Below, piece by piece: positions 42,052 through 51,304 of a stretch of 64,000 bases of DNA. Under the pieces are notes generated by a model that did not search any database, had not been told where the DNA came from, and saw only the letters and a list, made by a program, of their open reading frames with translations. Numbering within the stretch: the stretch's first letter is position 1; each line of letters opens with the position of its first letter. Position numbers and translations under genes: made by a program. The DNA is taken from assembly GCA_035530875.1 (NCBI GenBank), contig DATKUB010000012.1:1-64000 (forward strand), in the 5' to 3' direction. The stretch is from JANXYY01 sp035530875. Its GTDB lineage: Bacteria; Actinomycetota; Actinomycetes; Nanopelagicales; Nanopelagicaceae.

Positions 42052-42813
42052 ATGTGTCGTCTCTTTGCCTGGTCCGCCGCAACCGAATTAACTCTTGACC
42101 AAGCCATCGGAGGAGACCGCCATAATCTGATTAAGTTGAGCGAACTCCATCGAGACGGTTGGGGCATGGCTTGGCGCGACGATGATGGCTCGGTAAGGCT
42201 CATTCGCGATGAATTGCCTGCCTTCGAAAGCGGTGCCTTCCGCAATTCGGCCACGGCGGTATCTAGCGCAAGTGCAATCGTGCACTTGCGCTGGGCGACA
42301 GAGGCTATGCAAGTCTGCATTCCAAACACTCACCCCTTCCTAAAGGAGGGACCGGCAGGGGAAATCGCATTTGCCCACAATGGCGGAATTCCCCGTGGGC
42401 CAAATCTTGACGCCTTGATTGATTCTGATCTGCTTGCCGATCTTGAAGGCGAAACCGATTCAGAGCGCTATTTCGCTGCACTCATCTCCCAGGCGCGGAA
42501 ATCAGATGGGGATCTGGTCGTAGCTTTTGCTAATACTGTTCACGCGCTTGAAACTTTCGACTACTCCTCCATTAATGCCCTGGCACTAACGAGTAATCAC
42601 CTATATGTGTTGAGCCAGCACCGCGACGATCATCGACCTAAGGGAACCGAGGCCAACTATTACGAGTTGAAATGGGCCAGTGAAAATGGCCTCACTACCG
42701 CCTGGTCATCAGGAATAAGCGATCGCCAAGGACATGTACTTAATAGCGGTTCGCTATTAAAAATAGAGATAGCAACCGGGACGAGTGAAGTTATCGACCT
42801 CGACAAAGTCTAG
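42052..42813 (+). CDS. Class II glutamine amidotransferase (Ntn fold)
   Basis: A 253-residue protein beginning MCRLFAW; Cys2 is the expected nucleophile after Met removal, as in DUF3700/EgtC-type proteins. DGWGMAWRDDDGSVRL, VHLRWATEAMQ and FAHNGGIPRG match the amidotransferase pocket (Arg and Asn-Gly-Gly). No synthase domain is attached. EgtC-like gamma-glutamyl hydrolase is one option, but no ergothioneine genes are adjacent. The ATG at 42052 is chosen because the frame above covers deoD. Confidence 0.87.
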   Translation: MCRLFAWSAATELTLDQAIGGDRHNLIKLSELHRDGWGMAWRDDDGSVRLIRDELPAFESGAFRNSATAVSSASAIVHLRWATEAMQVCIPNTHPFLKEGPAGEIAFAHNGGIPRGPNLDALIDSDLLADLEGETDSERYFAALISQARKSDGDLVVAFANTVHALETFDYSSINALALTSNHLYVLSQHRDDHRPKGTEANYYELKWASENGLTTAWSSGISDRQGHVLNSGSLLKIEIATGTSEVIDLDKV

Positions 42814-44333
42814 GAGAAACGTTCCACCAGGACTCGTTTTAGCACTTTACCGCTGGGGCCCAATGGCATTTCGTCGATGAACTCGATCCGGCGAGGATAC
42901 TTATGGCTGCCGATATGCCCTTTGGTCCATTCGCGCAGTTCGTCGATAACAACACTCTCGTCTGCAATCACGACGGCCAAGATTTCTTCGCCATGAACAT
43001 CATCAGGTACGCCGATAACGGCAACCTGCTTGATCCCCGGATAGCGATTGATGACTTCCTCAACCTCGCGCGGATAAACATTAAAACCGCCTCGAATGAT
43101 CATATCTTTTGTGCGATCGACAATGCTGATGAAGCCTTCGTCGTCCTTTAGGCCAATATCTCCTGAGCGAAACCATCCGTCGATAACGACTTGAGCGGTT
43201 TCTTCAGGTTTGTTCAAATAGCCGTTGAAGACATTGCTTCCCCGAATAACAATCTCGCCACGCTCGCCTACCGGCAGGAACTCGATTCGATCGCTGATTT
43301 CTGGATCAGCAATTTCGACATCGACGCCCCAGATTGCGCATCCGACAGTTCCCGGTTTTCTGCCATAGCGCTCTTGATTAAAGGTGGCAACGGGTGAAGT
43401 TTCCGATAGGCCATAACCCTCGTAAATATCGACTCCAAATACTTCTTTCACTTTGTCGATCACTGCAAGCGGCAAGGCTGACCCGCCGCTAACCGCTATT
43501 CGCAGCGGCGGCCGGATCGAATTAGTTTTGGCCGCTTCGAGTAAGCCGATGAACATAGTCGGAACGCCGACCATGATCGTGACTTTCTCTTTCAGCAAGA
43601 GATCGAGCACTGCGCCAGGTTCAAACCTGGGCACCAAGGCAATGGTGGCGCCGACTCGAAAACCGGCGTTAAGAACGACTGTTTGCCCGAAAGAGTGAAA
43701 CAGAGGGAGCGCGCCAAGCAGCACATCACCGTGTTTGAGCTCGATGGTGTCAAAAGCGACCGTCTGAACATTCCAAAGAATATTGTCCTGGGTAAGTATC
43801 GCTCCCTTTGGCTTTCCGGTCGTACCAGAGGTATAAAGAATCACCGCTTCGTCTTCAGGCTTTCGAGCCAAATAGGTTTCGATTGGGGTCGCAACTGCCG
43901 CGAGGGATTCGAGTCGCACAATCTCTTCGGGGCCACCATCTAGTACCGAGACGATATCAACGCCTAGTTCAAGTGCGGCCGGCAAGCCTTCGCCGATTAA
44001 TGGAGCGGCCGCAATGAGAACTTTTGAGCCGGAATCTTTCAAGGCATAGGCGATCTCTTCGCTCTTGAGCAACGAGTGAATTGGAACGACACACGCTCCC
44101 AATGCCAAAATCCCGTAGTAGGCAAATGCGAACTGCGGGACATTCGGAATCAGGACTGCTACGCGATCCCCCGGCTTGATGCCGCGGTCTCGGAGCACCG
44201 CGGCATAACGCCGAGCCTGATCCCATGCAACGGCATATGAAACACGAACCTCGCCAAGCACAAGAGCGTCGGTCTCTGGATAGCGGTTAGCGCTTTCGGC
44301 CAGAATGCTCGCAACGCTAATCCGACTACTCAT
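42810..44333 (-). CDS. Acyl-CoA synthetase / long-chain fatty-acid-CoA ligase
   Basis: A 507-residue adenylate-forming enzyme. P-loop-like VILYTSGTTGKPKGAILTQ (A3), EGYGLSETSPV (A5), WFRSGDIGLKDDEGFISIVDR (A7), MIIRGGFNVYPREVEEV (A8) and the catalytic Lys in GPSGKVLKRVL (A10) are all intact. It activates a fatty or other carboxylic acid as CoA thioester. It overlaps the glutamate dehydrogenase stop by four bases (ATGA), so both are co-translated. Confidence 0.92.
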   Translation of the reverse strand: MSSRISVASILAESANRYPETDALVLGEVRVSYAVAWDQARRYAAVLRDRGIKPGDRVAVLIPNVPQFAFAYYGILALGACVVPIHSLLKSEEIAYALKDSGSKVLIAAAPLIGEGLPAALELGVDIVSVLDGGPEEIVRLESLAAVATPIETYLARKPEDEAVILYTSGTTGKPKGAILTQDNILWNVQTVAFDTIELKHGDVLLGALPLFHSFGQTVVLNAGFRVGATIALVPRFEPGAVLDLLLKEKVTIMVGVPTMFIGLLEAAKTNSIRPPLRIAVSGGSALPLAVIDKVKEVFGVDIYEGYGLSETSPVATFNQERYGRKPGTVGCAIWGVDVEIADPEISDRIEFLPVGERGEIVIRGSNVFNGYLNKPEETAQVVIDGWFRSGDIGLKDDEGFISIVDRTKDMIIRGGFNVYPREVEEVINRYPGIKQVAVIGVPDDVHGEEILAVVIADESVVIDELREWTKGHIGSHKYPRRIEFIDEMPLGPSGKVLKRVLVERFS

Positions 44334-45592
44334 GGGTAAAGCCCTCTGAGCCGGTGCGCCTCGGCGACCCGACCGACGCCAATTGAGTTTGCCGCCTCAC
44401 GCCAAGTGATTCCACGAGCTGCAGAGTACTCTCGAACTTCCCAAATTGCTTTCAACATCAAGGTGTTGAGTCGTTCTGCGATTTCAGCATCCGTCCAGAA
44501 ATAAACCTGATTGTCCTGGACCCATTCAAAGTATGAAACGACAACGCCGCCGCTATTTGCCAGGATATCTGGCACCACAAGAGTGCCGTTCTCAGCCAGG
44601 GCATCATCGGCGTCCGGAGTTGTAGGCGCGTTTGCCCCTTCAACGACGATCCGCGCCTTAACTCCGGGAGCACTAGACGCAGTTAGCGCATCAGAGAGAG
44701 CTGCAGGAATCAAAACGTCGACATCAAGGTGCAGTAACTCGTCCTGGGTTATTCGGTCGACACCAGGGGTGTTGACGACGCTGCCGGAATCACGCAGGTT
44801 ATGAAACAAGTCATCAACCGAGTCGAATCCAATAACACCGCCCTCGACGTCGCTGACGGCCACAACTTTCATGCCCATTTTTTCAACGGCTATCGCTGCC
44901 CAGTACCCGACCTTACCAAACCCCTGGATCGCCACAGTTGCGCCTTCTACCGGCATTCCCGACGCCATGAGAGCCTCCCGCGCGGCAATGGCAACTCCAT
45001 CACCGGTAGCAGAATTTCGACCAAGTGATCCACCGAGCACCAAAGGTTTGCCGGTTACAACACCCGGCACGGAATAACCCGCGTTGACCGAATAGGTGTC
45101 CATCATCCAGGCCATGTTTCGATCATCAGTCCCAACATCTGGAGCCGGAATATCGCGCTCAGGGCCAATGATGGGAAGGATCTCGCTCGTGTAACGGCGA
45201 GTGAGTCGCTCATTTTCACGCAAGGATAATTTTTTGGGGTCAACAGCCACCGCACCCTTGGCGCCACCGAAAGGTAAATTTGTAAGGGCACACTTCCAGG
45301 TCATGAGCATGGCGAGTGCGATCGTTTCGTCGAGATCGACATCGGGGTGGAATCGAACTCCACCCTTTGACGGACCGCGCGTGGTTGAATATTGGACTCG
45401 GTAGCCCTTAAACATTTCCACCGACTCATTGTCTCTTCGCAGCGGCACTGCTACTTCCAAAATGCGACGCGGCGTTGAAAGCGTTACCCATTCCGCTTCT
45501 GGAAGGCCAAGATTTTCGACCGCCCGACGTAATTGTGACAGTGCGGTAGTGAGGGGACTCTCAACATGTGTTACTGAAGGTGTTGCTGGCAT
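44330..45592 (-). CDS. gdhA: Glutamate dehydrogenase (Glu/Leu/Phe/Val family)
   Basis: A 420-residue enzyme. MFKGYRVQYSTTRGPSKGGVR-type N-terminal segment (YRVQYSTTRGPSKGGVRF), LPFGGAKGAVAVDP with the catalytic Lys, PAPDVGTDDRNMAWMMD with the proton-relay Asp, and the Rossmann loop AIQGFGKVGYWAA. Length and pocket fit NAD(P)-dependent hexameric glutamate dehydrogenase rather than leucine dehydrogenase. It links ammonium to 2-oxoglutarate; GlnR at 24450 is a plausible controller but no box is visible in the 55-bp upstream gap. Confidence 0.92.
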   Translation of the reverse strand: MPATPSVTHVESPLTTALSQLRRAVENLGLPEAEWVTLSTPRRILEVAVPLRRDNESVEMFKGYRVQYSTTRGPSKGGVRFHPDVDLDETIALAMLMTWKCALTNLPFGGAKGAVAVDPKKLSLRENERLTRRYTSEILPIIGPERDIPAPDVGTDDRNMAWMMDTYSVNAGYSVPGVVTGKPLVLGGSLGRNSATGDGVAIAAREALMASGMPVEGATVAIQGFGKVGYWAAIAVEKMGMKVVAVSDVEGGVIGFDSVDDLFHNLRDSGSVVNTPGVDRITQDELLHLDVDVLIPAALSDALTASSAPGVKARIVVEGANAPTTPDADDALAENGTLVVPDILANSGGVVVSYFEWVQDNQVYFWTDAEIAERLNTLMLKAIWEVREYSAARGITWREAANSIGVGRVAEAHRLRGLYP

Positions 45593-45647
45593 AACGATGA
45601 CCTCATTGTGATCGTTGGTTTGACTACCCTAACCCACTCCTGGGCTT

Positions 45648-46811
45648 CTAATCCAAGTGAAGGTCCTCGTGTTTGTGTGAGGTCTCTTCGAGCCCCGATG
45701 AATAACGTGCCTCATACTTGCCGAATTTCCATATGACGACCGATATGACCCAAGCCCCAACAAAGGAGGCGACGATGAATAGTCCCATCGACCCAAGATT
45801 TATTGCGGCAATACTCTTAAAAGGCTGGTGACTTCCAAGAGACGTTTTGCTAGCCAGGACGCTAACGATCTCGATGGTTCCGATGACCAAGGCCACAAAG
45901 ATTGATAACCCAGTGGTGGTTAGGTTGTAGTAGATCTTCCGTAGTGGGCTGGTAAATGCCCATGAATAGGCCTTGGTCATGAAGATGCCGTCCAGCGAAT
46001 CCATCAACGACATCCCCGCCGCGAAAATCAGCGGCAGCGCGATGATGGCCAACGGCGGAAGCGAACCGCCAACAGTCCCGACCGCCGCAGTGGCCGAAAG
46101 AGCAAGTAACGCCACCTCCGTCGCCGTATCAAAACCAAGACCGAACAGTAGGCCGATTGGATAGAGTTGCCACGAATGATCGAAACCACGAGCAAATTTG
46201 CCTTTAAAAAGTCTCTTCACCAGGCCACGATCGTTGAGCATTTGCTCTAAGTGCTCATGTGAAAATTTTCCGCTCTTGGCTTGGCGCCAAACCTTCACGA
46301 TTCCAACCAAAATCACGAGATTCAGAATTCCAACGACGTAGAGGAAGAAGCCAGAAACACTGGCGCCGATCGTGCCGCCGAGGTCTGCATATGAGGCCTG
46401 GAATTCGATCGCCTTCTTTGCCGCAAAGGCCACGGCTACCGACATCGCTAAAACAATTGATGAGTGGCCGAGTGAGAAGAAAAGACCAACGCCGAGCGGC
46501 TTCTTGCCTTTAGCAAGCATTAATCTCGTAGTGTCATCAATGGCCGAAATGTGATCGGCGTCAAAGGCATGACGCAGCCCAAAGCCATAGGCGAGTGCGC
46601 CAGCGCCCGCATAAATCAAAGCGCCGTGAGCGTCTGTTAATTGGTGAAACGAAGGCTGGGAGTTGTAGTAGATGAAAAGTCCCCAACCGAGCACGTGCAG
46701 AAGCGTCACAAAGCCTAAAACTCCGAGGAGCGCGGGAAGTTCGTGGCGTTCAAACTTGAGTGCCTTTCGAAGGCTAGGGCGCGCCAACGCCGGCTTCAGG
46801 TCTGTGGCCAC
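45648..46811 (-). CDS. Nickel/cobalt transporter, HoxN/NixA (NiCoT) family
   Basis: A 387-residue membrane permease with eight helices. The NiCoT signatures are intact: GLRHAFDADHISAIDD (H-x4-DH), LFFSLGHSSIV, LLFGLGFDTATE and GMSLMDSLDGIFM. It imports Ni2+ or Co2+. GTG start at 46811 with no clear ribosome site. A 7-1-7 palindrome begins 14 bp upstream of the start, pointing to Fur-family repression. The C-terminal tail is His-poor (TSHKHEDLHLD). Confidence 0.93.
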   Translation of the reverse strand: MATDLKPALARPSLRKALKFERHELPALLGVLGFVTLLHVLGWGLFIYYNSQPSFHQLTDAHGALIYAGAGALAYGFGLRHAFDADHISAIDDTTRLMLAKGKKPLGVGLFFSLGHSSIVLAMSVAVAFAAKKAIEFQASYADLGGTIGASVSGFFLYVVGILNLVILVGIVKVWRQAKSGKFSHEHLEQMLNDRGLVKRLFKGKFARGFDHSWQLYPIGLLFGLGFDTATEVALLALSATAAVGTVGGSLPPLAIIALPLIFAAGMSLMDSLDGIFMTKAYSWAFTSPLRKIYYNLTTTGLSIFVALVIGTIEIVSVLASKTSLGSHQPFKSIAAINLGSMGLFIVASFVGAWVISVVIWKFGKYEARYSSGLEETSHKHEDLHLD

Positions 46812-46824
46812 ATCAAGAGGTTAA

Positions 46825-46839
46825 TGCAAATCATTCGCA
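46825..46839 (-). promoter_or_regulatory. 7-1-7 Fur-type box in front of the Ni/Co transporter
   Basis: TGCAAAT-C-ATTCGCA is an inverted repeat with six of seven pairs matching. Its 7-1-7 layout is that of Fur-family operators (Fur, Zur, Nur). It lies 14-28 bp before the GTG start, so binding would block the promoter or the translation start region. Confidence 0.55.
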
Positions 46840-46902
46840 TCTACCACTTATGGGTGGCGAGCGGGTATCTCGCGTGTGCGCAAGCCGCGGGCGCGAATCC
46901 TA

Positions 46903-47124
46903 CTAATCTCCAGTCCGCGCCAACGCCAGTTGCGAAACCTTGTCTGCAGACTCCTTAGGATCGGCACCCATGGCCACCGCGATCCCAAGCAAATAGGTGG
47001 TGATGGGAGCCGCGGGGCGAGTTACGTTGTGCGCAGCATCCCGAGCCAAGTTGAGTAGGAGCTCTACATCAACCTCCGCCGTTACGCCCAAAACTGCTTT
47101 GACTTCAGCGATCCATTCATCCAT
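46903..47124 (-). CDS. DUF6457 small protein (molybdopterin-associated)
   Basis: A 73-residue helical protein with the DUF6457 core LLLNLARDAAHNVTRPAAPITTYLLGIAVAMG, seen only in part here as LARDAAHNVTRPAAPITTYL. The domain often stands beside or fused to molybdenum-cofactor genes such as mobA; mobA lies 4.5 kb away here. The ATG at 47124 is chosen; a GTG at 47142 overlapping the regulator stop (GTGA) is an alternative. Function unknown. Confidence 0.75.
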   Translation of the reverse strand: MDEWIAEVKAVLGVTAEVDVELLLNLARDAAHNVTRPAAPITTYLLGIAVAMGADPKESADKVSQLALARTGD

Positions 47125-47138
47125 AAGTTCTACCCCAT

Positions 47139-47846
47139 TCACTTCGGTGCAGAAAGCCGATACCCGACGCCGCGCACTGAGACAACAACATCTGGCCCGC
47201 CAGCACGGCGAATTTTCAAGCGCAAGCGAGATGCATGCGTATCCAAAGCGTGTTCAAGCCCAAAACTACTACTCGCACCGATCACTGGTGCCAGTTGCTC
47301 TCGAGTGAATACCTGTTTTGGACTCCCCACCAACACCTTGAGAAATTCAAACTCGGTAATGGTTAGCGCTATAACTTTTGAGTCGATGCGAACTTCTCTG
47401 GCCTTTACATCGATTTCGATTGATCCCCACGACAGTATATTTGTCTCATTGTGCTTGGAACCTGATTCCTTATCAGCCGATTCATAAGCAGTATGCCTTA
47501 ATTGCGAGGCAACCCGAAGCGAAAGAATTCGGCCAGAGACTGGCTTTGAAAGGAAGTCATCCGCCCCGGCCGCCAAGCTCATTGCCTCGTCAATCTCGGT
47601 TGAGCGTGAAGTGAGCATAATTATTGGGACGCTCGATTTCTGCCTGATTTGCCGACAGACCTCAAGTCCATCTGGTTGGCCGAGCATCAGGTCCAAAATG
47701 ATTAGATCAGGGTCGCTAGCATCACAGAACGACAGCGCCATGTTGCCATCGGAAACCTCTACTACCTTGTAGCCTTCCGATTCAAGACTAGTTCTGACAA
47801 ACAGCCTGGAATCTGCATAGTCGTCAACAATTAGGATGGTGCTCAT
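47139..47846 (-). CDS. OmpR-family response regulator
   Basis: A 235-residue regulator: receiver with DDY acidic pocket, LIILDLMLGQPDG (phospho-Asp about 50), IIMLTSRST and FLSKPVSGRI; then a linker and a winged helix (LTITEFEFLKVLVGSPKQVFTR, THASRLRLKIRR, VRGVGYRLS). The ATG at 47846 is preceded by GGTGAG six bases upstream. It is the only DNA-binding output in the signalling island and lies directly after the HPt gene on the same strand. Confidence 0.92.
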   Translation of the reverse strand: MSTILIVDDYADSRLFVRTSLESEGYKVVEVSDGNMALSFCDASDPDLIILDLMLGQPDGLEVCRQIRQKSSVPIIMLTSRSTEIDEAMSLAAGADDFLSKPVSGRILSLRVASQLRHTAYESADKESGSKHNETNILSWGSIEIDVKAREVRIDSKVIALTITEFEFLKVLVGSPKQVFTREQLAPVIGASSSFGLEHALDTHASRLRLKIRRAGGPDVVVSVRGVGYRLSAPK

Positions 47847-47883
47847 CTGCAACTCACCATCTCCTATATTCCCCAGGCATCTC

Positions 47884-48159
47884 TCATACTATAAACGCAT
47901 CTTTCAAGAGTCGGAGCAGCTCATCGCGACGCCTAGTGATTTCGGAGTCATCAGCTAGCTGATTCTCGGCCAACCAACCGGAGAAAGCCCGTGCTTGATT
48001 CCCCTCTTCCGCGAAGGAGTAAAGAGAAAGTGCGCCGGCGATTCGGTGTGTAATCGCTTGAAGTTCGCCGGGAGATGAATTCTCAAGCGAGCCGATTGCC
48101 CGCGATAAAACGTCAGCCCTACGCTGCCGAACGAACTCTTCCACCCCGAGCAATTCCAT
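47884..48159 (-). CDS. HPt-domain-like phosphotransfer protein
   Basis: A 91-residue all-helical protein. AITHRIAGALSLYSFAEEG (residues 36-54) resembles the HPt motif (A-H-x-L-x-G-x-x-x-x-x-G), with His38 as candidate phospho-His; the family G is replaced by Leu/Ser in places. It has no other domain. It lies 37 bp before the OmpR-type regulator and 38 bp after the stand-alone receiver, an order that would suit a phosphorelay. Free HPt proteins are uncommon in actinobacteria. Confidence 0.72.
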   Translation of the reverse strand: MELLGVEEFVRQRRADVLSRAIGSLENSSPGELQAITHRIAGALSLYSFAEEGNQARAFSGWLAENQLADDSEITRRRDELLRLLKDAFIV

Positions 48160-48197
48160 CTGCCCATCGTGGTTCGAGATGCTACTTTTGGCAATAG

Positions 48198-48701
48198 TTA
48201 GACGTTAGTTCGCACCCGGGTGTCAATCCCGGTCACGATGGCTGCCGCCCTTGCCAATAGCACCGCAGGTTTGAACGGTTTCCCGAGATATTCAATTGTG
48301 CTGTCGGCTTGCCAGGTGTCTGCATTTTGGATCTGTGGGGCTGCGCTCAGCATTATTACGGGAGTTAAGTTCACCTCAACCACGGAGCTGGTTCTTATGC
48401 ACTTGACTACCTCAAATCCAGAAAAGTCAGGCAGCATGAGATCGAGCACGATGAGATCCGGTTCATATTGCTCAGTCAAGAGCAATGCGCTGTCACCAGT
48501 AGTTGCTGTTAACACCCGACAACCACTGTATTCAAAGATGTACGAAATCAAACTTCTGATGTCTTCGTCATCATCCACAACCAGAACTAGGGCATCGGAG
48601 AGGTTATTACGGTTCACCAACTTAACTAATACCCCCTCTGAACTCGAAACTGAATAGTGTCCCAAGTTACTCGCGAACGAAAGCCGCCAGCCAGGGGACA
48701 T
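48198..48701 (-). CDS. Stand-alone response-regulator receiver
   Basis: The receiver is complete: VVDDDEDIRSLISYIF, LIVLDLMLPDFSGFE (phospho-Asp), VIMLSAAPQI and YLGKPFKPAVLLAR. No output domain. The start is uncertain: the only ATG is at 48701, giving a 35-residue non-homologous N-terminus, while GTG at 48617 would start just before the receiver. It is divergent from the PAS kinase with about 150 bp between. Confidence 0.87.
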   Translation of the reverse strand: MSPGWRLSFASNLGHYSVSSSEGVLVKLVNRNNLSDALVLVVDDDEDIRSLISYIFEYSGCRVLTATTGDSALLLTEQYEPDLIVLDLMLPDFSGFEVVKCIRTSSVVEVNLTPVIMLSAAPQIQNADTWQADSTIEYLGKPFKPAVLLARAAAIVTGIDTRVRTNV

Positions 48702-48851
48702 GCGCAATTGGTTACTTGATTTACGCGCCGGTTAAGCAGAAAGGAGGGCGAAACCAGCATAATTGGCCGGGATCGAATTTCCGCGCAATTGGGTTGTGGA
48801 TTAACAGCGACCCAGCCAAGAGTGCAAGAGACGAGGCGTGGGACAGGCATC

Positions 48852-51038
48852 ATGCGAAACAAAGCGGAGAAGATTCAAACACCTTCGATGGAGTCCATCC
48901 TTGAGTCCATCGATTTTGCCCTCATGAGCATGAATTTCGATGGAATAATCACCAGTTGGAACTACGCGGCCGAGCGGATGTACGGATACTCAACTGCGGA
49001 GATGTTGGGACAGGACTTCTCGCGCCTAATATCGCCCGAGCACCTGGACTCGTTTCATAACTTGTTGCAACGAATCAGAGATGGGCACAACGTAACTCCC
49101 TATGAGGCTATGCATATCAGAAAGATCGGCGACTTAGTTCCAATTTCCATATCGCTCTCGCCAATTCGTGAAGGCCAATACAAAATCGCCGGCGTCGCCG
49201 CGGTAGTTCGAGAATTAACTTGGCAACTCACGGAAGAGCAAGCCATCGGCAATTTCCTGGAAGCAGCCCATGATGCCATGCTCGTCGTTGATAACGAGGG
49301 ACGTATAGTCAACCTAAACTCAAAGACCGAAGAAGTCTTCGGTTACAGCCGAATGGAGATGCTCCAACAACCCGTTGAGTTCTTGATGCCGGCTCGTTTC
49401 CGAGCCAAGCAGGCCGGTGGCAGAAGCCCTTTCTTGTTCGAATCGGAAGCCTGGAGCATGGACGTTAGACCCGTTCTTTATGGCCTTGGCAAAGATGGAA
49501 TGGAATTCGCTTTCGAAGTCAGTTCGAATCAGTTCAAGACTCAATCCGGAGAATTCTTATCAAGCGCAATTCGTGTCCTGACGGAACAGGATCGAGTTCA
49601 TAGCCAAGACGCCATGATGGCCACGCTTGTGGAGCAATCTGATGATGCAATTATGGGAACAGAGCTAGATGGAACAATCACTATCTGGAATCCAGCAGCT
49701 GAACGTATTTTTGGCTATTTGGCTAAAGAAGTCGTCGGAAAGAGTCTATCGATTCTTGTCCCATCGGAGATGAAGCGCGATATGTCCTTCATCCTCGGAA
49801 AAATTCGGAATAATGAAAGAGTTGCGCAATACGAAACCGTGCGGGTCAGAAAGGATGGAACCAAGTTCCCAGTCTCCTTAAGCGTTTCACCAATTCACAA
49901 TACGTCAGGAGATGTGATTGGTACGACTGGCGTCATTCGAGACATCACTGAACAAGTAAAGACGCTTGATTACATTCGCAAGATGGCATCGGTCGTTGAG
50001 TCCTCTAATGACGGAATAATAAGTACCAATCTTGACGGAGTCATCACAAGTTGGAACCCCGCCGCTGAGCGAATCTATGGTTACTCAGCAGAAGAGACTC
50101 TCGGCCGGACTGGCAGTTTTCTGATACCACCAGATCGATTAAGCGAATTAGCTACCTTTCTCGAAAGCGCCAGCCAGAATCTTCCATTTGATCAATATGA
50201 AACCTTAAGACTCAGGAAAGACGGCCGAGCGATTACCGTTTCCATGACCATTTCGCCCATCCGCGACTCGAGTGAATCCGTCACGGGGATGACCCTTATC
50301 ATCCGTGACATAACTACCCAGAAAGAGCTTGCAGAACACTTAGACGATGTCAGAAATGACTTTGTCGCGATGGCGGTTCATGATATCCGCTCCCCTACGA
50401 CTTCTATAAGCGGCTTCGCACAGCTACTTATGGATCAGTGGGAGAGGCTGTCAGACGAGGGAAAGTTCCAGCACCTCCAGGTGATCGCTCGTAACACTGA
50501 GCGCTTGGTCGAGTTAGTAGAAAATGTGCTTCAAGTAGCTCAATTTCAATCAGGTAAATTTACCTTCAACAACAATGTTTTCGATGTACAGGAACTGACT
50601 ACCCGGAGTATTTTCCAGGAAACTAGCCCTGGCGGAGTGCGGCAAATCAGTTTAATCTCCCCGGATGCTCTGCCTTTAGTATTTGGTGATCTAGAACGCC
50701 AGGCAGAGGTGCTTGCAAACCTTATTTCCAATGCGCGTAAATTTTCGCCGGATGATCAACCCATCGTTGTAAGCCTGTCAGTGTCTGTAGGCTCGATCCA
50801 GGTTTCAGTGGCTGACCGCGGAATTGGGATCCGCGCTGAAGACCGCGAAAGATTGTTCCAACGCTTCAGCCGAATCGCATCGGCTGATGGCAGGAAAGTC
50901 AGGGGCACTGGTCTTGGACTTTACATTTGCAGGACAATCGTGGAAGCCCAAGGTGGCAAAATCTGGTACAGCGACACTCCTGGCGGCGGCAGCACCTTCT
51001 CATTCACGATTCCCCTGGCACGGACAACAGCGCCTTAA
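48852..51038 (+). CDS. Multi-PAS sensor histidine kinase
   Basis: A 728-residue soluble kinase with four tandem PAS domains (about residues 15-125, 130-245, 250-370, 375-495). Three carry the W-N-x-x-A-E-R-x-x-G-Y signature. A HisKA dimer domain follows with MAVHDIRSPTTSISGF (His510), then HATPase with NLISNARKFSP, VADRGIGI, RLFQRFSR and GTGLGLYICR. No membrane segment, so it senses an internal signal. PAS ligands (heme, flavin, small molecule) cannot be read from sequence. ATG at 48852 is chosen over 48789. Confidence 0.92.
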   Translation: MRNKAEKIQTPSMESILESIDFALMSMNFDGIITSWNYAAERMYGYSTAEMLGQDFSRLISPEHLDSFHNLLQRIRDGHNVTPYEAMHIRKIGDLVPISISLSPIREGQYKIAGVAAVVRELTWQLTEEQAIGNFLEAAHDAMLVVDNEGRIVNLNSKTEEVFGYSRMEMLQQPVEFLMPARFRAKQAGGRSPFLFESEAWSMDVRPVLYGLGKDGMEFAFEVSSNQFKTQSGEFLSSAIRVLTEQDRVHSQDAMMATLVEQSDDAIMGTELDGTITIWNPAAERIFGYLAKEVVGKSLSILVPSEMKRDMSFILGKIRNNERVAQYETVRVRKDGTKFPVSLSVSPIHNTSGDVIGTTGVIRDITEQVKTLDYIRKMASVVESSNDGIISTNLDGVITSWNPAAERIYGYSAEETLGRTGSFLIPPDRLSELATFLESASQNLPFDQYETLRLRKDGRAITVSMTISPIRDSSESVTGMTLIIRDITTQKELAEHLDDVRNDFVAMAVHDIRSPTTSISGFAQLLMDQWERLSDEGKFQHLQVIARNTERLVELVENVLQVAQFQSGKFTFNNNVFDVQELTTRSIFQETSPGGVRQISLISPDALPLVFGDLERQAEVLANLISNARKFSPDDQPIVVSLSVSVGSIQVSVADRGIGIRAEDRERLFQRFSRIASADGRKVRGTGLGLYICRTIVEAQGGKIWYSDTPGGGSTFSFTIPLARTTAP

Positions 51039-51304
51039 CTCAATGCCTGAATTGGCATAGAAAGTTCATGTTGTAAGTCTTCACTTCTCAAACTGTTAGA
51101 GAACCGCTTAGAAAATGTCCAGAAAAAGTTAGTGAATCGCGCGGATGAAAGTTTAGCGTCCTTGTACCGGCAAGTTACCGATACGCATGTCCTTTAGACC
51201 ACTCGGTTAACTCCCGTCGGCTCTTAGATCAACGAGATTAATCAGAATTATTTTCGAGAATGGGTATTCATGCGTCCAGCCACTGCTTCTGAGCGGAATA
51301 CATC

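Noticed and set aside
51043..51058. ATGCC-TGAATT-GGCAT hairpin after the PAS kinase as terminator
   Set aside because: Only five base pairs and no T-run; likely chance.
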